The position numbers and the translations under genes are program-made. DNA of 64,000 nucleotides from Peltaster fructicola. Its lineage: Eukaryota > Ascomycota > Dothideomycetes. Below, piece by piece: positions 43,336 to 57,796 of this stretch. Numbering within the stretch: the first letter of the stretch is position 1; every line of letters begins with the position of its first letter. The notes beneath the pieces were generated by a model that ran no database searches, was not told where the DNA came from, and worked only from the letters and a program-made list of their open reading frames with translations. The stretch lies in NCBI GenBank assembly GCA_001592805.2, contig CP051143.1, positions 372,001-436,000 of the forward strand. Reading direction: 5' to 3'.

Positions 43336-45837
43336 ATCGGGTGGAGTATTGCTGAGATTCGTGAACGATCGAGACTAAGACATTGTTAGAGAAAAACTTA
43401 CACATTGACGAAGGAACTGACTGTAGTTGAGAAGACCATGGCCAGGACATTAACATGAGTATTATAGGGAGTCGTGTGATCCGTCGGAGAGCGTCAGGAT
43501 TGATATCGCGGGTTGTGTGTTGTCTGTAAGGACAATATGTCGAGATCGAGACCTGGTATTGCGGGTTGTGAGTCGCCTGTAGAGACAATATATCGTTCTT
43601 CGAGTCTTATGTACAGCTCGTCAGTATAAGAACAAAAGTTTTGTACAGTATGTCCAGGTGCTTGCGAAGTAGTTTGCTCCCCTCTCGACAACTACAACTG
43701 AAGGAGGCCGTGAGGGAGGTGTTGGCAAGTAGTCAACGAACCTTGCACGTGTCCAGAAGCTGCAGTGCATATACAGATATGATCTCTTGGGAGAAGAAAA
43801 GCTGGCGGTGGGTGTACAGTGTGTGTGGGTGCTCACACGAGTCCAGGTACCAGGCTCGAGGTAAAGTAGCGATCGGTCAAGAGTAGGAGGAGAAGGCACA
43901 CAAAGGGAAATTGTCCACGGCAGTATGTACGAGCCAGAGGCCAGGCAAGGGCGGAGTATGTGCAGAATGGTGCTCCGGTCCAGAGTAGTAAGGGAGAGTG
44001 ATCGAAATATGAGGAAGTGTGGAGTGCACTCAACGCGAAAGCTTGAGAAGGATAGAGATCCTGGTCGACGAAAAGGCTAATCTTTCACTCTTCCCATGCT
44101 GGAGCGTGCATGGAAGCGTAGAAAAGCCCAGTGTGTGTGTCTGCGTGTGTTGTTCTGGAGAAACGCCACGGAAAGGAAGCCGCTGAGGAATGCAAGGGAT
44201 GTTGCGCAATGGGTGGAATGCTGCAGTACGTGTTGTTTCCGAAGTCGTGTCCTGCACAAGACCCGCAGTTGTGGACAATGTGGAGCTCCTTTGGCTGTGA
44301 AGTGAGTACGAGATAGAAGGACCGTGGGCAGAAAGGGTCGGGTAGAAGTTTGTGTCAAACGGGCAGGGTGGTGCAAGACATGTCATCTGGCAGGAAGAGC
44401 AAGGGAAGTGAAGGCGCTGCGAGAGAAGAGATAGAGAAGAGAGAGGTCCACTCTACTGAGGCTGACGTTGAGGAAGGTTTGGGCGACAGAAGATTCGAGC
44501 TCAGCACCCCTACAGGAACACAGCTACAAGGTCAGGCAGGTAGCATGAAGAGAATAATCCAGAAAGGTGTGTGTGGTGTGGTGTGTTTGCTGGGCTAGCC
44601 AACAGCGCTTCTTCGACGTACAAAGAGTCTTCCTAGTCTCACCTCACTAAGGACGGCGGACCGTCAACTCCGAAACGCCGTTCGACTTGTCAGCCTATAC
44701 TCTCATCATTCATCCTTCGAGTAAATCCTGTGCCTGGTTGGCTACCAGCATTAGACGAGACGATCAGCGAGTTCTCTCGGCAACATTACTCGAGTAGCAG
44801 GGCATATGCATAAGCAGTAGAACTACTGACACATCATCAGATGCCTTCTTGACCGCCTTTCGGCTCGAAAAGAAGAAATCCGTAAGGCTCCATGCGTTTG
44901 CTGGCAGCACGTTTGTCCAACGGAGTATTTGCGATCACGGCTGTCCACGCCCAATGCTCTACAAGAACCGTTATCGCTCGAGTGACACGACATACTTCAG
45001 TCTCTCGAAGAGGGGAGTGCATAACGGCATGGTCCGGCCAGGAAAGCTTTTGCTCCAGATGCAAGACAGCACGACTCGCTTGTGCTGTGGATACGACGAC
45101 GATCTTGATGCTGCAAGTCATATCTAGGCCACGGCGATCACGAGTTGCGACGTCGATGCACTGGCGAGTGCTGGCGGGAGGAGTTGACGCTCCTTATCCT
45201 TCCCACGCCTGTCTGATACAACATACTTTACTGCTCGACACTGCTTGCTACATTCGTAGGCAAGCATCCTGGTCGACAGGGTATAGGCTGCGAGATGCCG
45301 TTGTGCATTGACGCCGATGTCCATTCCTTCGGTACATGCTGCTCAACGCCACCAAGGTTAGACCCTGCGCTCGAATATTATGAGCAGTCACAATGTATTG
45401 ATGAGCAGGCGATGTGCCATTTCGAGCTTTGCGACATGCGTGTTTGATCTATCTCATCTGGCGAAAGGAGAAGTCTGCATGCTCGGCAGAAAGATTCGCT
45501 GTAGATCTGCCGTCTGTCACAACTCCATGACACTGGCTGTAAACTGGACAAGGAGAAGCCGAAAATTGCGAGTACTGTTGACTCATGATTCGACTGCATG
45601 CTAAGGAGCGTGAGCACAGCGCCTGTTATGGTGGCTCATAACCAGTCACAAACGCTCTTTTCTGGAGAGAAAAGCTTGTGGCGCGGCACTGCCCTGACGT
45701 AGTCTGAGAAGTGATAAAAGTACAGCTCGCGTGCGAAGACTTCAACCTCATTCCAACATCGCCATAACTGTGAGCTGACAACCGTCCTCCAAATCTTACA
45801 TACACACGGCAAGCTAAGACGAAACATCAATCCAATC
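43336..45837. promoter_or_regulatory. 2.5 kb intergenic: long purine/pyrimidine-skewed PUF3 leader region, no supported gene
   Basis: Between PUF3 (minus) and TIF6 (plus). From about 43430 to 44600 the strand reading into PUF3 is strongly pyrimidine-rich, suggesting a long 5' leader or promoter with many short upstream ATG-initiated frames. It contains an imperfect tandem duplication of period 53 nt (around GCGGGTTGTG at 43508 and 43561) and a CACGTG at 43746-43751. Between 44800 and 45620 several unrelated short ORFs occur on both strands; a small unrecognised gene is possible. The last ~150 nt carry the TIF6 promoter. Confidence 0.4.
43501..43606. repeat. imperfect two-copy tandem repeat, period 53 nt, in PUF3 upstream region
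   Basis: Two aligned blocks share GCGGGTTGTG, a following TGT-like step and GACAATAT(G/A)TCG at the same spacing; about three quarters of positions match. Copies begin near 43503 and 43556. It lies 170-270 nt upstream of the PUF3 ATG, so probably within its transcribed leader. Confidence 0.55.
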
Positions 45838-46631
45838 ATGGCGGTGCGCGCGTCCTTTGAGAACTCCAACGAGTGAGCTACATGCTTTCCATCCCACTAT
45901 GCACACAAGACTGACCACAGCTCAGAGTCGGTGTCTTCTCAACACTTACGAACTCCTACGCCCTTGTCGCAATCGGCGCATCTGAGAACTTCTACAGCAT
46001 CTTCGAGGCAGAACTTCAAGATGTCATCCCGATCTGTCACTGCACCATTGCAGGAACACGCATCGTGGGCAGGCTGACTGCTGGTAACCGCAAAGGCCTG
46101 CTAGTACCTACATCCACCACAGATCAAGAGCTGCAACACCTGAGAAACTCGATACCAGACGAGGTAAAGATACAGCGCATTGAAGAGAGGTTATCAGCTT
46201 TGGGCAATGTGATCTGCGCGAACGACCATGTCGCCCTGGTACATCCTGATCTAGAACGCGAGAGTGAAGAGATCATAGCAGACGTGCTAGGAGTGGAAGT
46301 CTTCCGACAGACGATCGCGGACAATGTGCTCACCGGTTCATATATGTCACTTTCGAATCAGGGAGGTCTGGTTCACCCTAAGACGTCAATTCAAGATCAG
46401 GATGAGTTGTCGTCGTTGCTGCAAGTACCACTGGTAGCAGGAAGTGTCAACCGGGGCAGTCCTGTCGTCGGGGCTGGCATGGTCGTAAACGATTGGATGG
46501 CCGTGACTGGACTGGACACGACCGCGACAGAGCTCAGCGTCATCGAGAGTGTGTTTAAGCTCGGTGAAGGTATGGGTCCTTCGAGCATCAACACGACGAA
46601 CAAGGAGACTATGGTTGAGTCTTTCTACTGA
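45838..46631 (+). CDS. TIF6: TIF6/eIF6 ribosome anti-association factor (2 exons)
   Basis: Exons 45838-45872 and 45926-46631; intron 45873-45925 (53 nt, GTGAGC...GCTCAG) after 11 codons plus two bases. Product 246 residues, the universal eIF6 length. Sequence reads [36 protein letters not shown], then [26 protein letters not shown] and the pentameric pseudo-repeats ending [23 protein letters not shown]. eIF6 binds nascent 60S subunits in the nucleolus and cytoplasm, blocks joining to 40S and is released by Efl1/Sdo1. Conservation across the frame is high, so no errors are suspected here. Confidence 0.95.
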
Positions 46632-46877
46632 GCACTGTTGGTCTTGCTCTCCGCGACTGCGCGACCCGCACGACACTGGTATACGATCATGCAGAAGACA
46701 TAGCTCATAATTCTCATTCAGAGAGATGTATACGATTAATGCAGCTAGGACAAACCAATGTTGTGCTTTGACAGCCGACCAGCAGACTCGCTTCACTCTG
46801 AGCAGAAGATGGTGACAGATCCTCATATAGCAGCACTCCGTCCCCGACATCTCCAATGAGTAAAGCGTTTCCTCAAG
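46632..46877. other. intergenic between convergent TIF6 and CBF1 genes
   Basis: 246 nt of shared 3' flank; no feature recognised. Confidence 0.4.
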
Positions 46878-47783
46878 TTATTCGTCATTGACGTCGAGTT
46901 TCTCGTCGATATCCACGTGGATACCAGCCTTTTGGGCAGCTTTCTTCCATTGCTCACATTCTGACCAGGCGCGCGTACATTCGGTCTTGAGCTTGTCAAC
47001 GGTAGAACTCAGCTCTGCGATCGCCTGCTCCGTAAGCATCTTCTCGAGCGTCCATTTCTCGATGTTTTGCGACTCGTTGAGCTTCAGTTGCTTGATGAAC
47101 TGCACAGCTTGGGCAAGGATGCTGCCTTTGTTCTTCTCGCAGCCCGGCACGATCTTCTGGAGTTCGTTGATGCCTTCATTGATTGTCTCACGTCGTCGTC
47201 GCTCGACTAGGTTTGTGTGTTAGCCATGCAGACCGAAAGACATAGCTCTACTCACCCTCTTTGTGGTTGTCCCTTCGCACTTTGTGCCATTCGTCCGAGC
47301 CAACGGCGGGTTTCACAGAATTCTGACCCTGTGGTGGTAGATCAGACGGCGATGATTCTCCTTCGGCCTGCGTAGCATTAAAGTCAACATCGCCCACGAA
47401 GCTCGACGCTCTACGTGCATTGGTCTGGTCCACCGCCTCAGTTCGCTCTCCGTTGTCAGCTTGTTGACTCAAAAGGCTTGCTCTGTCGGTTGCGGCACTG
47501 TCATGGTATGATACTGTGCGAGAGCTGCTGTGGCAGTATCGCTAGCGCTCTGTCCAGGTCTTGCGAGCGCTTGGATCCGTTGTACATGTGATGGGTCTGC
47601 TTCGCTCTGAGCAAGCACAGCAGAGAAGTCCAGACCATTGTCTGCGCTCTCATCGACATCGTCGTTGATGTACTGCTGTGTGAAGTCGTTATCTGGTGCA
47701 AGTCCAGGTGCTGATCTGTGGTTCGGAATATCTGTCACATCGCGCTTCCGTTTGTTGACGTTGTGCGCCATAACTGCTGCCAT
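46878..47783 (-). CDS. CBF1: CBF1-like bHLH transcription factor (2 introns-worth of structure: 1 intron plus one frame break)
   Basis: Exons about 47256-47783 and 46878-47206; intron 47207-47255 (49 nt, GTGAGT...CCTAG). The bHLH domain straddles it: DEWHKVRRDNHKE joined to VERRRRETINEGINELQKIVPG, with the His-Glu-Arg basic-region residues that read CACGTG, then loop and helix 2 (KGSILAQAVQFIKQL) and a leucine/coiled-coil extension (LEKMLTEQAIAELSSTVDKLK). The family (Cbf1/CPF1) binds CACGTG at methionine-sulfur and respiration genes and, in yeast, centromere CDEI. N-terminal acidic region contains VDESADNGLDFSAVLAQ. Between codons at about 47470-47485 the frame shifts within a TTTT run: one extra T joins ...PTEQAF to LSQQADNGERTEAV. 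Read literally the protein stops before the bHLH. Confidence 0.8.
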
Positions 47784-48852
47784 CCACGCTGCTCAATGCC
47801 CTCAAAATTCTATCTTTGGGATGGGCCTATACTCACTGGTCAGCCGACGAGCCATAAGAAGGGATGATTTGTGCACGACGATGGCGAGGATACAGTCCTG
47901 CGCGTGGCTGTACCACTCTGCGGCAGAGATGCCTACACAAGGGGCCACCTGAATGCGTGGCGCACCCGCGCCATCGATCTTATTGCGACAAACTGCGCGC
48001 ACGTCGACTGTCGCGACCGTGACGGATGCCATGGCAGCCTTCGTCCGCGCGTGAGAGGATCATAGCTCACTTACCGAAGCACCGCTTGGACGGCGTTGTC
48101 ACCTGACCTGCGCTGAAGTCTGACAAGTGCTTGCTATCACGGTCAGTGACCTCTGTTGTCCGGACTTTCTACGGGAGCTGTCGCGAACAAGCCCAAGATC
48201 TGCAAAGAGTCGTGAACGTCGTCGAGCTTTGTTCAGGAAAATGTCGAGGATTGCCTTTGAGAACGATGATATCGTTGTTTGTGTAGAGAGCAGTTGAGTA
48301 TGGACGTTAATCACATGATGTTGTTATGAAGTCGCAGGTGACACTTTTCAGCCGAGGAGGAGGCTCCTCACTGAAGTGCGCCTTGTGATTGGACGCCAAC
48401 AGGGCACGTGGGCCCCACTCTTCCCTTTGCAGCTTATCACCTCCTCACAACTGGATGCATTCCCACTGCGATGTTCTCGACACCACACGGGATGTTGAGA
48501 CTGATCAGCCTACTCTTTGTCTCATACTCTGATACGTCTGTGAGCGCATGACCGTGGCGGAACGATTGCATTGTCCGGAAACAACTTTCAGCAATCTTTT
48601 CCCTGATTGAGAGACGAACTAATGCTGTGTATCAGCAAGCATGGCACCATCTCCCTCATACAGCAGTCAGATGATTGATAATGTCTCGATGATGTCGTGA
48701 ATTGAGCATTTGTCTGTCGATTGTGGTATAGGTACAGTGCCAACTGCTTGAAAGCAAACAAGCTTCGCCTCACATTGCCTCCCGGCGCCATCCATGCACG
48801 CAGCTCTCTGATAGTCATAAATCTCGTATCGTGTAGCTACCTACTAGTCGCC
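47784..48852. promoter_or_regulatory. CBF1 upstream region with E-box, JmjC 3' flank
   Basis: 1.07 kb without a supported gene. A CACGTG at 48405-48410, in a GGGCACGTGGG context, lies about 620 nt upstream of the CBF1 start and could allow autoregulation. Short ORFs here have no recognisable domain. Confidence 0.4.
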
Positions 48853-53835
<4,983 letters not shown>

Positions 53836-55148
53836 TCATCCTCGTGCTGGACCATCACCTCGTGGCCCACGGCCCCTGCCACCTCGGCCTCGTCCTTCAC
53901 CATCTCCTCTGCCACGACCACCAAAGCCTCGACCACGGCCACGGCCACGTCCTCGATGCTCTCCATCTCCGCGCTGGAAGCCGCCTCGGCCTCGACCTCC
54001 TCGAGAACGACCTGCGACCTCCTGGAAGCCATCTCCTTCAGCAGCTGGCTTGCTTGGTGGTGGAGCAGCATAAGCTGGTACTTGGTCATCCCACGAGGCG
54101 CTTGCAGTTGGTTCAGTAGTGTCGATGATTTGTGCATTTCCATGCTCTTCCACCGCAGTATGAGCTGGAACATCCACCTCTTCGTCCGGACGTGGGATGA
54201 CCTCGTAACTCTCCTCAAGTGCTGAGCTGTCGGCACCGCCAGACACGGGATTACTGTCCCATCGTTCAGCTGCAGCATTAGCCGTCTCGCTCAATGGCTG
54301 AGATGCAGCGTCTGGATTTACACCGTTAGTGAGCACATCCTGCTGCTCAGTCAGGCCAGCGTTGATAAGGGTTGGATCGGTCCCTGCTGTCACTGTAGTA
54401 GCTTGAGCTTCAGCGACAGAGTCAACCCAAGCCTCCTCAGTCTGGAACGGGGAGTGCTCGATCGATGCTTGCTTGATTTGTGCGTCTTGCTATGTGTTAG
54501 CGCTGTGTTCAAGTGGGAATCTAAGTACTCACAGCTGATTGTCGTAGCTGCACCGTCAATCCCAGGAGCTTTGTCGTCGCTGCCTTCAACAATCTTCAGT
54601 GCAGCATCAACAGATGGTTGGTCACCACCGTACACCAGCAGGAGCACACCCTCAAAGGCCTTGCTCTCCTCGGTTTCCGCGTTCTCTTCTTCCGCTCGCT
54701 TCGATGCTGCAGCCCGCAAGAATTGAGAGAAGAGTAGAAGGCTGCTTCGAAGCTGTGAATTGCTCGACTCGAGAGCTTCCTTTCGACCCTCCTCCCTTGC
54801 GGACTCAAGCTCTGCAGCATGCTTTGTGGTCAACTCCTCCTTTTGCTTCGCAAGCTGGCTCTGGCTGTCTGTCTCGAACTTGCGATAGTGCGAGATTTGG
54901 TCTTCAAGCTGGAGGAGTTGTGCTTGGAGTTGTGGCTTCTTCAATGCTGCTGCTTTCTGGTCTGCATTAATCTTCTTCTGTGCAACCAACTCGTCGAGGC
55001 TGAGATTCGGATTGTCGGCGATGACCGTGTCGATCTTGTGGCTAGCTGCTAGCTTCTTGGTGATGTTTCGAATGTTCTTCTGCATCTCCTTGACGTATGA
55101 GCTCTCGTTGCCAGCATCCATGGCGTCGCCGTTTGTCGTTGTAGCCAT
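53836..55148 (-). CDS. YAG7: YAG7-like ribosome-associated RGG-box protein (2 exons)
   Basis: Exons 54533-55148 and 53836-54485; intron 54486-54532 (47 nt). Product 421 residues. N-terminal MATTTNGDAMDAG, then the conserved helical block YVKEMQKNIRNITKKLAASHKIDTVI, SLDELVAQKKINADQKAAALKKPQL and a coiled coil through ~170. A helical core (LLLFSQFLRAAASKR, FEGVLLLVYGGDQ) ends at exon 1; exon 2 continues SYAQIKQASIEHSPFQTEEAWVDSVAEA, a disordered acidic region and a C-terminal RGG-rich tail (GRGRGGF, GRGRGRGRGFGG) typical of RNA binding. Phase requires the AAG acceptor at 54486-54488, three bases past a TAG that would break the frame. Yeast Yag7 is ribosome-associated with unknown exact role. 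Confidence 0.75.
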
Positions 55149-55426
55149 CGTGGAGGATTTCGTCTGAGTGTAAAGTGCTCTCTGTAATTGGAAGCGAAGT
55201 CGTATTTGCTGGATTATGCCTTGGTACAATTTAGACAAGTGTACACAATGGTCGTTGTGTTTAACGATGAATCTCATACTCACGCGAGCTCTCAATTTCG
55301 GCCTTACACAAGCGGCGCCTAAAACAAGCGCTAGGCGCGCCAACCACTGGTCGATCATCGTCGTTCTCATATCATTTCTCTAGACTTTAATATCACACTG
55401 TCAAGTGCAGCTAGTGATGTGCCACA
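55149..55426. promoter_or_regulatory. divergent promoter between YAG7-like and ESS2 genes
   Basis: 278 nt. Contains a GGCGCGCC octamer at 55334-55341, ~86 nt before the ESS2 ATG and ~186 nt from the YAG7 ATG. A GTGAGTATGA near 55280 on the minus strand could be a leader-intron donor of YAG7. Confidence 0.4.
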
Positions 55427-56821
55427 ATGTCAGCAACTAAAGACGATGCGCTCGAGAAGCTTCGGCCGGCCGCCATATCGAGTGTTGCACTCATGAAACG
55501 CTCGGCAGACATGGCTATGATGCCGCCACCAGCAAAGCGAGTCAAGCGACCTGCGAAGGTCCTAGAGGAAGACACTTACGCTTCAGCCTTGTCACACATC
55601 ATAGCTAGGGATTTCTTTCCTGGTCTACTGGAAGGCGAAGCCCAGGAGGAGTATATGAGCGCAGTCGAAAGCAAGAATCCAGCCTGGATTCGCGAAGCTG
55701 GGAGGAAGCTGACACAAGTCATGACACCTGGGCCGGGCAGTCGTCAGCTCGGGCGCGGTACGAGCTTCACGCCTAGGGTGACAAGAACGACAGACCAGAC
55801 TCCGATCACTGGACAAGGGATGGAAGCCCAGCCTACGCCAATGCAAGCAAACATCGATTTTGACGAAGATCCCCTGCCGCACGTTGATGTCAACATGTCC
55901 CTGGGTGCTTTCCAAGCGAGATACACATCTGAAGATAACGAGAGCTTCAACGAGCTGTTGGATAAGCAGAATACTCGTCGAACTAACAAATACGCACACT
56001 TTCATTATGGCAACAAGATACCCACAGCACGACAGATCGTCTATCAAAAAGAGCATCCCACTCACGAAGAGAACAAGCAAGCTCTGATTGTCCACAACAG
56101 CCGAGGCGAGGAGCGTCAACTACTCGCTGCAGGGCGACCGTCACAAGATCTTGATCTCAGGCCAGCACAGCTCCAAAGCTTTCCCAATCGACAAGGTCCA
56201 CGCAATGCATTCATGTTTGAGCCAGACAGTGTAGAAGATCAGCTTGTGACTGCGGCAGCAGAGGCTGATAGTCGATCCATGGCTCCGCCGAAACAGACGA
56301 ATTACTGCGGCACGAGATTCACAACAACAACGAACGAACATCTTGTACCGCCAAGCCCATCGATGTCTGCTATAGATGCAGCTATTGCGGGTAGACCACG
56401 ACTCTCTGTGGCTAGCGTGGACTATTCGGGGGCCGACACGCCACGAGTCAATGGCTATGCTTTTGTTGACGCAGAGCCAACTCCTTCTGAGCTCGGCTTA
56501 CCTGTGACAGACGAAGATGCTGAGCAGGCTGAGAGACAAGGTTTCGACAGACTGTTACCCATAGCAGACCGCGACGGACCAAATCCTTTTTCGATTGCAA
56601 CGCAGAGCAAGCGCGAAGACATACATACACGCTTGGTGGAGAAGGCCGATGTGGCGAGGCGCAAAGGTGGAAGAACGGATGATCTGAGACGACTGGGCAT
56701 AACACCTGGGAAGACACCGACACCTCGTTTCGCTACAGGTCCGAAGAAGCAAGCCGGACAGATGACACCTGCTGCAAAGCAACTAGCAGCAAAGCTTGCT
56801 ACACCTCGTCGTGGTTGGTAA
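55427..56821 (+). CDS. ESS2/DGCR14 nuclear splicing-associated protein
   Basis: Single-exon protein of 464 residues. The family signature is ARVLEEDTYASALSHIIARDFFPGLL-like: here VLEEDTYASALSHIIARDFFP at ~45-65, followed by the TPGPG, TPIT and conserved FQARYTSEDNESFNELLDKQN (~165-185) with AHFHYGN. The C-terminal third carries SPAQS/PSELGLPVTDEDAE, IAATQSKREDIHTRLVEKAD-like and TPRFATGPKK segments. Es2/DGCR14 associates with the active spliceosome (C complex); fission yeast Bis1 is the related stress-response protein. Nuclear basic stretches PPPAKRVKRPAK. Divergent to YAG7. Confidence 0.82.
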   Translation: MSATKDDALEKLRPAAISSVALMKRSADMAMMPPPAKRVKRPAKVLEEDTYASALSHIIARDFFPGLLEGEAQEEYMSAVESKNPAWIREAGRKLTQVMTPGPGSRQLGRGTSFTPRVTRTTDQTPITGQGMEAQPTPMQANIDFDEDPLPHVDVNMSLGAFQARYTSEDNESFNELLDKQNTRRTNKYAHFHYGNKIPTARQIVYQKEHPTHEENKQALIVHNSRGEERQLLAAGRPSQDLDLRPAQLQSFPNRQGPRNAFMFEPDSVEDQLVTAAAEADSRSMAPPKQTNYCGTRFTTTTNEHLVPPSPSMSAIDAAIAGRPRLSVASVDYSGADTPRVNGYAFVDAEPTPSELGLPVTDEDAEQAERQGFDRLLPIADRDGPNPFSIATQSKREDIHTRLVEKADVARRKGGRTDDLRRLGITPGKTPTPRFATGPKKQAGQMTPAAKQLAAKLATPRRGW

Positions 56822-56861
56822 TGTATGACATGCATTCGATGATGAATGTTATGACCAACAG

Positions 56862-57392
56862 CTAAGCTCCCAGTACTCCCCATCCAAAGCTGGTAGCAAC
56901 CCATGACCACTCGAGCCACTGCAGGACGTTCAGGACCTCCTTGGTCTTTCGTTGAGCCTGATTGAAGTCTCCCATCTTTGGCAATGGAACTCTTGTACCA
57001 CCTTGAGGTCCCCAGAATGATACAATGTGCTGTCGTGCTGCTATGCTACCAATCAGAAGCGCAGGCGACATCATGAACCGCACGTAAAACGGGAGATGTG
57101 ATGGTATTGTGGCCAAAGTCAAGGCTCCTGCCATCGATGCCACAATCTTTCACTGTCAGCACTTCTCTGGACATTCAAGTGGCACACATACAGCTATAGC
57201 TCCAGCGCCTTGTGTCGTTCGCGTTCTGTCAAGCTGGAACTGTGCTTCGTTCGACCATTCCGCAGCTTTCTTCGTTATTCCTTCATACTCTCGCAGGAGT
57301 GTAATTGCAACATATGATTGATATGCGCCATAGGCTGCAAGTCCTGCTTGTAAGACGTGTAGTGTTTGGAGGAAGGTTTGCGGTGTGGCCAT
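56862..57392 (-). CDS. small conserved membrane protein, function unknown (2 exons)
   Basis: Exons 57192-57392 and 56862-57146; intron 57147-57191 (45 nt, GTATGT...GAAAG, phase 0). Product 161 residues. A helix with LHVLQAGLAAYGAYQSYVAITLLREY is followed by a polar segment, a hydrophobic stretch after splicing (AIAIVASMAGALTLATIPSHLPFYV), a second (FMMSPALLIGSIAARQHI) and a C-terminal amphipathic/aromatic helix (LQWLEWSWVATSFGWGVLG). Three to four membrane segments, no motif I know. Tail-to-tail with ESS2 across 40 nt. Length and splice phase support a real gene. Confidence 0.65.
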
Positions 57393-57796
57393 GATGTTCG
57401 AGATGGGTTTGAGATACCGTGCAATCGAGGTGTAGTCTCACTCTGTCAAGTTACCGTTGTGGATGACATTCTTCAGAAGCCTTGATCTTTGAAACATGTG
57501 ACGTAGTAAGAGCATAGCACAGCCACTTTGCGGCTCAACTCACTAACCAGCCACGACCATGCAGGGAGAAAGTAGAGTGACACTATTATAGCCATCGCGT
57601 GGTTAGGCAGTTTTCGCGATGTCATGTCAGCAAGAGGCGTCGTCAACTATCGCTCGATCGAGGCCGAAGGTGTTGACAGCCATCGTACGACTCTGCTGGC
57701 AGATCATCCAGCGATACATCAATGCTGCATCTGCACATCGAAGCGGGCATGTGCTGCCGTGAGACATGAGGGCGGCGTAAGTCTATTGACAGCAAC
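57393..57796. other. divergent promoter between the small membrane protein and SCAP
   Basis: 404 nt head-to-head region with no recognised gene or repeat. Sterol-response elements were not recognised by eye. Confidence 0.4.

Noticed and set aside
44837-45324. Several 66-139-codon ORFs between PUF3 and TIF6
   Set aside because: Mutually overlapping on both strands, no recognisable domain; a lineage-specific gene cannot be excluded.
46878-47783. Programmed -1 frameshift in CBF1 at the TTTT run
   Set aside because: No downstream pseudoknot or conservation evidence, and similar one-base losses occur in unrelated genes here, so a sequence error is more likely.
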